From Planctomycetota bacterium (GTDB lineage: Bacteria; Planctomycetota; Planctomycetia; Pirellulales; Thermoguttaceae), in contig JAEWUR010000738.1 in NCBI GenBank assembly GCA_023397045.1, forward strand, positions 1 through 11,479: 11,479 bases of DNA. Reading direction: 5' to 3'. A program made the translations under genes and the position numbers. Shown piece after piece: positions 7,461 through 11,479 of the stretch; position 1 is the stretch's first letter; every line of letters begins with the position of its first letter. The notes below the pieces were generated by a model. That model worked only from the letters and a program-made list of their open reading frames with translations. It ran no database searches and was not told the DNA's origin.

Positions 7461-8501
7461 CTACGGAGCCTCCAATATCGCCTTCGCTTGCAGCCACACC
7501 TCCGGCGAAATCGGAACGCCATTGGCGGTGCGATCTTGCCAGACGGATCCTTCACGTCGCCCAGGATACCGCGGCGGGTCGTCCGCGTTGCGGGGCGAAG
7601 ACGTCTCGACCTGGTCCACATATCTTTTCAATGCCGCGGTGAAGCCGTCCAGGGGACCCATTGCCGTGGGATCGATTGCCATCAGGAAGAAGCCGCTGTC
7701 CGCCGATTGATCGGGATGGTCCACGATGCTCGGGATGTCGGTCGAGGGCCTGCCGCCCGACAGGACCGACGAGAGAATCTCGAAGACCATTGCCAAACCA
7801 ACGCCCTTGTGCGCGCCGATCGGCATGATTTGGCCCGACCATGCTTCTTCGGGATCGCGCGTCGGTTGCCCTTCGGCGTCCATCGCCGTGCCCTCGGGCA
7901 GTAGCGCGCCGTTTTGGCGATGGCGTTTGATTTGCGACCGGGTCAGGGCGGCCATGCTGGCGTCGAAGTAGAAGGGAAATGCGTCCTTGATCGGCGCAGC
8001 CATCGCGAAGGGCGAAGCGCCGACCCGCACGTCCAAGCCTCCCCAAGGGGCCAAGGACGCCAACGTTTGTTGCGAAACCACGCCGATCAGTCCGGCGTCG
8101 GCGGCCATCTTGGCATACACGCCGCACGCGCCCAGATGATTGGCATTCCGGCACGTGGCAAAATAGATGCCGTCGGCTGTCGCCCGACGTATCGCCTCGG
8201 CCATCATGATCCTTCCTGCTGCGAGGCCGAAACCATGTTGGGCATCCCACTGTTCGACCGCCCTGCGTCCTGAAACGCGAACGGGCCGCGCCTCGGCCTT
8301 GAGTCCCCCCGACCGCAGATGACCGATGTACATCGGCAGCGCGTCGACTCCGTGCGTTTCGACGCCCAGCAACGAGGCATCGACCAGCGACCGGGCCGAC
8401 AGTACCGCGAGATCCTGGGGAACGCCCAACCGCATGAATACCCGGGCGATGCACGTCAGCAATTCAGATTCCGCAACAATGACTCGATTCATGACTCCCA
8501 T
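7461..8501 (-). CDS. Ldh_2-family NAD(P)H-dependent oxidoreductase (malate/L-lactate dehydrogenase-like)
   Basis: The product (346 residues from ATG 8501) belongs to the Ldh_2/COG2055 family, whose members reduce or oxidise 2-keto/2-hydroxy acids such as malate, ureidoglycolate, sulfolactate and 2,3-diketogulonate. Visible family motifs are 'VETHGVDALPMY' with conserved His50, 'CRNANHLGACGVYAKMA' with His122, 'LAPWGG...VGASPFAMAAP' and 'GAHKGVGLAMVFEILSSVLSGG' in the cofactor-binding region. Many relatives read 'SHG-x-x-R' at the first motif; here an Asp replaces that Arg, so substrate choice may differ. The substrate cannot be named. The start is uncertain: GTG 8519 overlaps the upstream stop as GTGA; ATG 8501 has a GGGGAG Shine-Dalgarno sequence 8 nt upstream and is preferred; ATG 8492 would give the most usual family N-terminus. 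It is the last gene of the minus-strand operon. Confidence 0.9.
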   Translation of the reverse strand: MGVMNRVIVAESELLTCIARVFMRLGVPQDLAVLSARSLVDASLLGVETHGVDALPMYIGHLRSGGLKAEARPVRVSGRRAVEQWDAQHGFGLAAGRIMMAEAIRRATADGIYFATCRNANHLGACGVYAKMAADAGLIGVVSQQTLASLAPWGGLDVRVGASPFAMAAPIKDAFPFYFDASMAALTRSQIKRHRQNGALLPEGTAMDAEGQPTRDPEEAWSGQIMPIGAHKGVGLAMVFEILSSVLSGGRPSTDIPSIVDHPDQSADSGFFLMAIDPTAMGPLDGFTAALKRYVDQVETSSPRNADDPPRYPGRREGSVWQDRTANGVPISPEVWLQAKAILEAP

Positions 8502-8515
8502 TCCATCTACTCCCC

Positions 8516-9547
8516 TCACTCATGAACAATCACGACCTTATTCCGATCCGGCCGATCCATCGTTTCCATGGCCTTCTCGATTTCTTGAAGCCGAAAACGG
8601 TGCGAAATGATCTGGGACGTGTCGATTAGCCCACGTTCCTGGAGGCGGATCGATTCGACCATCGAGTGCGGCGTGACGCTGAACGATGCGTCCATGCGGG
8701 TCTCCAAAAAATGGGTATAGCCCCCGTCCAGCGCGAACTTCTCATGCGTTGTGATGCCGAACAAGTTGCATCGCGTGCCGCGTCGGCATAATGAGAACAT
8801 CAGATCGACGGCTTCAATCGGTCCGGCGCCCTCGACGACCAGATCGGGACCATTTGGCAGGATGTCGTAGACGGCTTTGCGGACGTCGCACTCGGCGGGA
8901 TTGATCGCATGAGTGGCCCCCAATCGCTTGGCGTTGTTCAAGGCATAGGGCGACGTATCGATCGCGATCAATGTGCCCGCACCAGCCTTGTGGGCGACCA
9001 TCAGACACAACAAGCCAATCCCGCCGGTTCCGATCACCACGATGTCCTCGCCGATTTGCATTTGCGAGTATTGGATGACGCCTTTCCAGGCGCCGGCCAG
9101 TGGTTCGGTCAGCGCGGCCGCCGGAAAGGAGATGTTCGCCGGCTTCGGAAAGATGTTCAACTGCTCGGTCAGCAGATATTCGGCGAAACCGCCCGGCAAA
9201 AAACGCTCCCCGCCGTCGCCGCCAGTGGAAAAGGTATCTTCGCAATGGTGTTGCAGCCCGACGCGACATTTGGAACAGACGCCGCAATAGCCGCGCGGCG
9301 AGCATATCACCTCGTCGCCCGGCTTGAATTTCTTCACGACCGATCCGACGGCCTCGATCACGCCGGCGGGCTCGTGGCCAAGAATGCGGGGAAACTCGAC
9401 GCGGCGTTTGCCGCGCACGGCCTTGTGATCGGTCGCGCAGATGCCGCAGGCCTTCATTTTTACCAACACCTGGGTCGGGCCGGGTTCGGGCTTCGGCACG
9501 TCTTCCAATACGATTCGATCAACGTCTTTCAAGACAGCAGCAAGCAT
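8516..9547 (-). CDS. Zinc-dependent medium-chain alcohol/polyol dehydrogenase
   Basis: This 343-residue protein is a complete medium-chain dehydrogenase of the sorbitol/threonine/galactitol-phosphate dehydrogenase type. Catalytic zinc ligands are Cys37 ('CGICATDH'), His58-Glu59 ('LGHEPAG') and probably Glu148 ('LTEPLAG'). The structural zinc site is intact as Cys88, Cys91, Cys94 and Cys102 ('CGVCSKC' plus 'HHC'). The Rossmann motif 'VIGTGGIGLL' (172-180) is followed by Asp197 at the end of the second strand, which suggests NAD rather than NADP. The reaction is reversible oxidation of a sugar alcohol, sugar or hydroxy acid; the substrate is unknown. The ATG at 9547 has a GGAG about 10 nt upstream and lies 14 nt after the propeller gene stop. 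Its own stop touches the next dehydrogenase gene, so the three genes probably share a transcript. Confidence 0.92.
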   Translation of the reverse strand: MLAAVLKDVDRIVLEDVPKPEPGPTQVLVKMKACGICATDHKAVRGKRRVEFPRILGHEPAGVIEAVGSVVKKFKPGDEVICSPRGYCGVCSKCRVGLQHHCEDTFSTGGDGGERFLPGGFAEYLLTEQLNIFPKPANISFPAAALTEPLAGAWKGVIQYSQMQIGEDIVVIGTGGIGLLCLMVAHKAGAGTLIAIDTSPYALNNAKRLGATHAINPAECDVRKAVYDILPNGPDLVVEGAGPIEAVDLMFSLCRRGTRCNLFGITTHEKFALDGGYTHFLETRMDASFSVTPHSMVESIRLQERGLIDTSQIISHRFRLQEIEKAMETMDRPDRNKVVIVHE

Positions 9548-9561
9548 GGTTCCATCAACTC

Positions 9562-11229
9562 CTATTCAAATTCCAGACCGAATATTTGCGCCTTTTCCAT
9601 CCGAAAACGTAATCGGATGGGCTCGCCTTCCTTGAAACCAAGATCGGCGTTGCCCCTCCAGGTGACTTCCTTGCGATATTGATCCCCGATAATCGGGTCG
9701 CAATCGTCCAACGAACGCCCGTCGACGCCGTCGACCTGAATGCGAATCTCGCCCGACCGTTTGGTCAAAGCGTTGATCAGCAGCTTTCGGCCCGGCGGCA
9801 TGATGGCCACCATGGCGAACTCACCCCGTTCGGGCGCTTCGAGCGCCACGAGGCGGCCCTTGGGCCAAACGGCGTAGCCGGGATGGAATTCCCATTGGCC
9901 CCGCGAGTACTTGTGAGGGAAATTCCAGGCGACGTAGGGGAGTGCGAAACTGCCATCGGGCAATTCCAGCAGGTTCGGCTCGGCGAAAATACAACCGCCG
10001 GCCCATTGGCCAAACGGAGCCGTGTCCAACACAGCAGGGCCCGGCACGCGCTGCCATACGCTCCCATCCGTGCTCGATAGCATGATGATGGTCGTCGTAT
10101 CGTCGTCCTGATGCCAGACGGCCGGGAACATTAGTCGCTGATCCGGCGCGCCGGGGATCGTCGTGAAGCAATTGGTGTACAAGGTGTCGGACGGGCCCAG
10201 GTCGGCCGTCGGCTCATACACCATCCGCGAGACGCCGAAGTGTCGGAAATCGCTCGTTTCCGATCGCCCGATACTGCGACGGCCCGTTGTGGACCATGCG
10301 GACATGCTCAGATCGACGGGTCGCTTCTCGCTTTGCGGACCGACCGACCACCACCGCGTATACATCACATATTTGTGCAGCATCGGGTCAAAACAGGCGG
10401 TAATCCGCGTATCGCTGAACTCGACGGAGAGCAACTCGGGGATCGGCTTCCAATGCAACCCGTCGGGCGAGACGGCGCCGCGGATGCCCCATACCTTGTC
10501 GTTCTGTATCTGCCATAGGGCGCGTGTTTCCCAGGCGTTCGCGTCGGGATATTTTTTGCGGTACTCGTCGAAATCCTTGCGGCTGAACGCGCTGGGCATG
10601 ACGGCTTTGTAACGCTCTTCCGGCGGGGCCGTCGGATCCTTGAACACATGAGCTTCGTCGTATCCATTGTAGAGATTGTTGTCCTTACTGCCTTCGAATT
10701 CGACTTGGCCAAGATTGGGGCGTTCCCAATGGATGCCGTCCTTCGATTCATAGTAGGCCGGTTTCATTTGCGGAGGCGAACCCTTTTTGCCGATGTCCAC
10801 ATATCCCCACGCGCGATATTTCCCTTCGTCCTGGATAACGACGTTGAATCGCACGCCCTTGCTTTCCCACGGACGTTCGAGATTCACCAGCGGACCCATG
10901 CGCTGGGCCGGCTGTGCCTTGATTTGAATGCCATAGGCGTGATTTTCATGTCGAAACCGGGCATCCCACGGGCCGAACGAGCCGACGACCCTCGCGTTGC
11001 TCCCGTCGGGCAGCCGCCAATCGGCGTCCATGCCCGGATGAACGTAATGCCAGTTGGTAAAGACGATTCGTCTGCCGGCCAGATCGTAGGGCGAGCCTGG
11101 CACAACCCGCGACGTGCTAAGGCCGGGCAGCACCTCGCGTTGCTCCTCGGCAGTTGTCGTCCCGGCGGACAGGATTGTCTTGAGCAGTAGCATCGATAAG
11201 ATGCAGACTCGGATAGCGTGTTTTCCCAC
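9562..11229 (-). CDS. Secreted beta-propeller protein resembling GH43/GH32-type glycosyl hydrolases
   Basis: The 555-residue product begins with a signal peptide ('CILSMLLLKTILSAG', then 'TTTAEE'). Three recurrent blade-type motifs, 'YYESKDGIHWERP' (about residue 160), 'AVSPDGLHWKPIP' (about 255) and 'SSTDGSVWQRVPG' (about 386), match the S-x-DG-x-x-W turns of five-bladed propeller hydrolases (GH43, GH32 and relatives). Residues about 465-555 look like a beta-sandwich ending 'RFRMEKAQIFGLEFE'. I cannot assign the acidic catalytic residues, so enzymatic activity is inferred; a binding protein is possible. The GTG start at 11229 is chosen because AGGAGAGGAG precedes it at 9 nt and a normal signal peptide follows. 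The ATG at 11289 lacks a Shine-Dalgarno sequence and would add 20 residues. It is the first gene of a leftward operon with two dehydrogenases. Confidence 0.78.
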   Translation of the reverse strand: MGKHAIRVCILSMLLLKTILSAGTTTAEEQREVLPGLSTSRVVPGSPYDLAGRRIVFTNWHYVHPGMDADWRLPDGSNARVVGSFGPWDARFRHENHAYGIQIKAQPAQRMGPLVNLERPWESKGVRFNVVIQDEGKYRAWGYVDIGKKGSPPQMKPAYYESKDGIHWERPNLGQVEFEGSKDNNLYNGYDEAHVFKDPTAPPEERYKAVMPSAFSRKDFDEYRKKYPDANAWETRALWQIQNDKVWGIRGAVSPDGLHWKPIPELLSVEFSDTRITACFDPMLHKYVMYTRWWSVGPQSEKRPVDLSMSAWSTTGRRSIGRSETSDFRHFGVSRMVYEPTADLGPSDTLYTNCFTTIPGAPDQRLMFPAVWHQDDDTTTIIMLSSTDGSVWQRVPGPAVLDTAPFGQWAGGCIFAEPNLLELPDGSFALPYVAWNFPHKYSRGQWEFHPGYAVWPKGRLVALEAPERGEFAMVAIMPPGRKLLINALTKRSGEIRIQVDGVDGRSLDDCDPIIGDQYRKEVTWRGNADLGFKEGEPIRLRFRMEKAQIFGLEFE

Positions 11230-11238
11230 AGGGTGATT

Positions 11239-11248
11239 CTCCTCTCCT
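11239..11248 (-). promoter_or_regulatory. Strong ribosome binding site deciding a GTG start
   Basis: Read on the minus strand, AGGAGAGGAG ends 9 nt before the GTG at 11229. It is the strongest Shine-Dalgarno sequence I noticed in the window and supports GTG as the start of the propeller gene. Confidence 0.65.
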
Positions 11249-11371
11249 GATTGCCATTGTCTTGTCAAACGCAAATACTTTCGAGCCATTCAACCGGAAC
11301 TTGATGCGAATCGCGTTACTATATGGGCGATTATTCTCCTACTTCGATCAGGGAAATGCCCGGTGTTTCAT
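11249..11371. other. Intergenic region upstream of the minus-strand operon
   Basis: This gap should hold the operon promoter. A TATAGT-like -10 (minus strand, 11323-11318) and a small palindrome GCGAATCGC (11306-11314) just downstream are the only suggestive signals. No good -35 sits at the right distance, so neither is a firm call. Confidence 0.2.
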
Positions 11372-11479
11372 TCACTGCAATTCCGTATGTTGTTCGATCC
11401 ATTCAAAGAATATCTCGCGAGCCGGTCGATTACATTGTGCTGGCCATCTGTTCCACGAAAGCCGCGCATTGGCCAACTT
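11372..11479 (-). CDS. 3' end of an unidentified minus-strand gene, possibly a LysR-type regulator
   Basis: The minus-strand frame is open from the right window edge to a TGA at 11374-11372, giving the last 35 residues of a protein ('NRPAREIFFEWIEQHTELQ' at its end). The 'PA-x-x-x-F-x-x-W-I' spacing is reminiscent of the C-terminal helix of LysR-type substrate-binding domains, and a regulator ahead of a catabolic operon would make sense, but 35 residues are too few to decide. A plus-strand frame from ATG 11356 is also open to the edge and is the main competitor. Confidence 0.3.
   Translation of the reverse strand, partial: KLANARLSWNRWPAQCNRPAREIFFEWIEQHTELQ

Noticed and set aside
7552..8454. 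Second long minus-strand frame within the Ldh_2 gene
   Set aside because: It is an offset frame of a well-supported gene and is very rich in Arg and Gly with no family motifs.
8909..9682. Plus-strand frame opposite the zinc dehydrogenase
   Set aside because: It runs antisense to a gene with intact zinc and Rossmann motifs, and its product has no recognisable features.
11240..11268. TTGACA on the minus strand as a -35 box for the propeller operon
   Set aside because: The position 17 nt downstream is AGAGGA, part of the Shine-Dalgarno sequence rather than a -10 box, and would leave almost no leader.
11356..11479. Plus-strand start of a gene at ATG 11356
   Set aside because: No properly spaced Shine-Dalgarno sequence is present, only AGGG touching the ATG, and the minus-strand frame over the same bases fits the gene direction better. 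Not firmly excluded.

Overview
The window looks like a chromosomal segment of a planctomycete (Planctomycetota, probably Pirellulales-like). The reasons are family content rather than any marker gene: a FecR-domain protein fused to carbohydrate-binding-like domains, two PEP-CTERM surface proteins, a DUF1559 pseudopilin-like protein with the C-terminal H-x9-DG motif followed by a small transthyretin-like lipoprotein, and heptameric and hairpin repeats of a kind I associate with these genomes. Base composition is moderately GC-rich and coding density is high. I see no rRNA, tRNA, CRISPR array, transposase or phage gene.

Left half, plus strand (1-7454): the 3' part of a FecR/NPCBM-type protein whose N-terminus lies outside the window; a secreted LamG-domain PEP-CTERM protein; a short intergenic stretch with a strong GC hairpin and a longer inverted-repeat element; a secreted clan GH-A-like glycoside hydrolase with a C-terminal lectin-like domain and its own PEP-CTERM anchor; a DUF1559 protein starting 4 nt after the hydrolase stop; a small lipoprotein; and a secreted SGNH/GDSL hydrolase. 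The likely theme is surface-displayed recognition and breakdown of complex carbohydrate, possibly controlled by an ECF sigma factor/FecR system whose sigma gene would lie just upstream of the window.

Right half, minus strand (11479-7461): three tightly packed genes read leftward, in order a secreted beta-propeller protein resembling GH43/GH32-type hydrolases, a zinc-dependent medium-chain dehydrogenase and an Ldh_2-family (malate/L-lactate dehydrogenase-like) oxidoreductase. Gaps are 14 nt and about 14 nt (or a 4-nt overlap, depending on the start chosen). This looks like an operon for release and stepwise oxidation/reduction of a sugar or sugar acid. Upstream of it is the last 35 codons of another minus-strand gene, possibly a transcriptional regulator. 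The two halves converge with only 6 nt between stop codons at 7454 and 7461.

Most notable is a block inside the FecR coding region (309-393) made of two different tandem heptamers. It adds about 29 residues to the FecR domain, and because 7 is not a multiple of 3, any change in copy number could switch the gene off and on. The other non-coding signal is the paired hairpin element at 3076-3144. The gene families themselves are known, so the novelty lies in the repeat insertion and in the arrangement.
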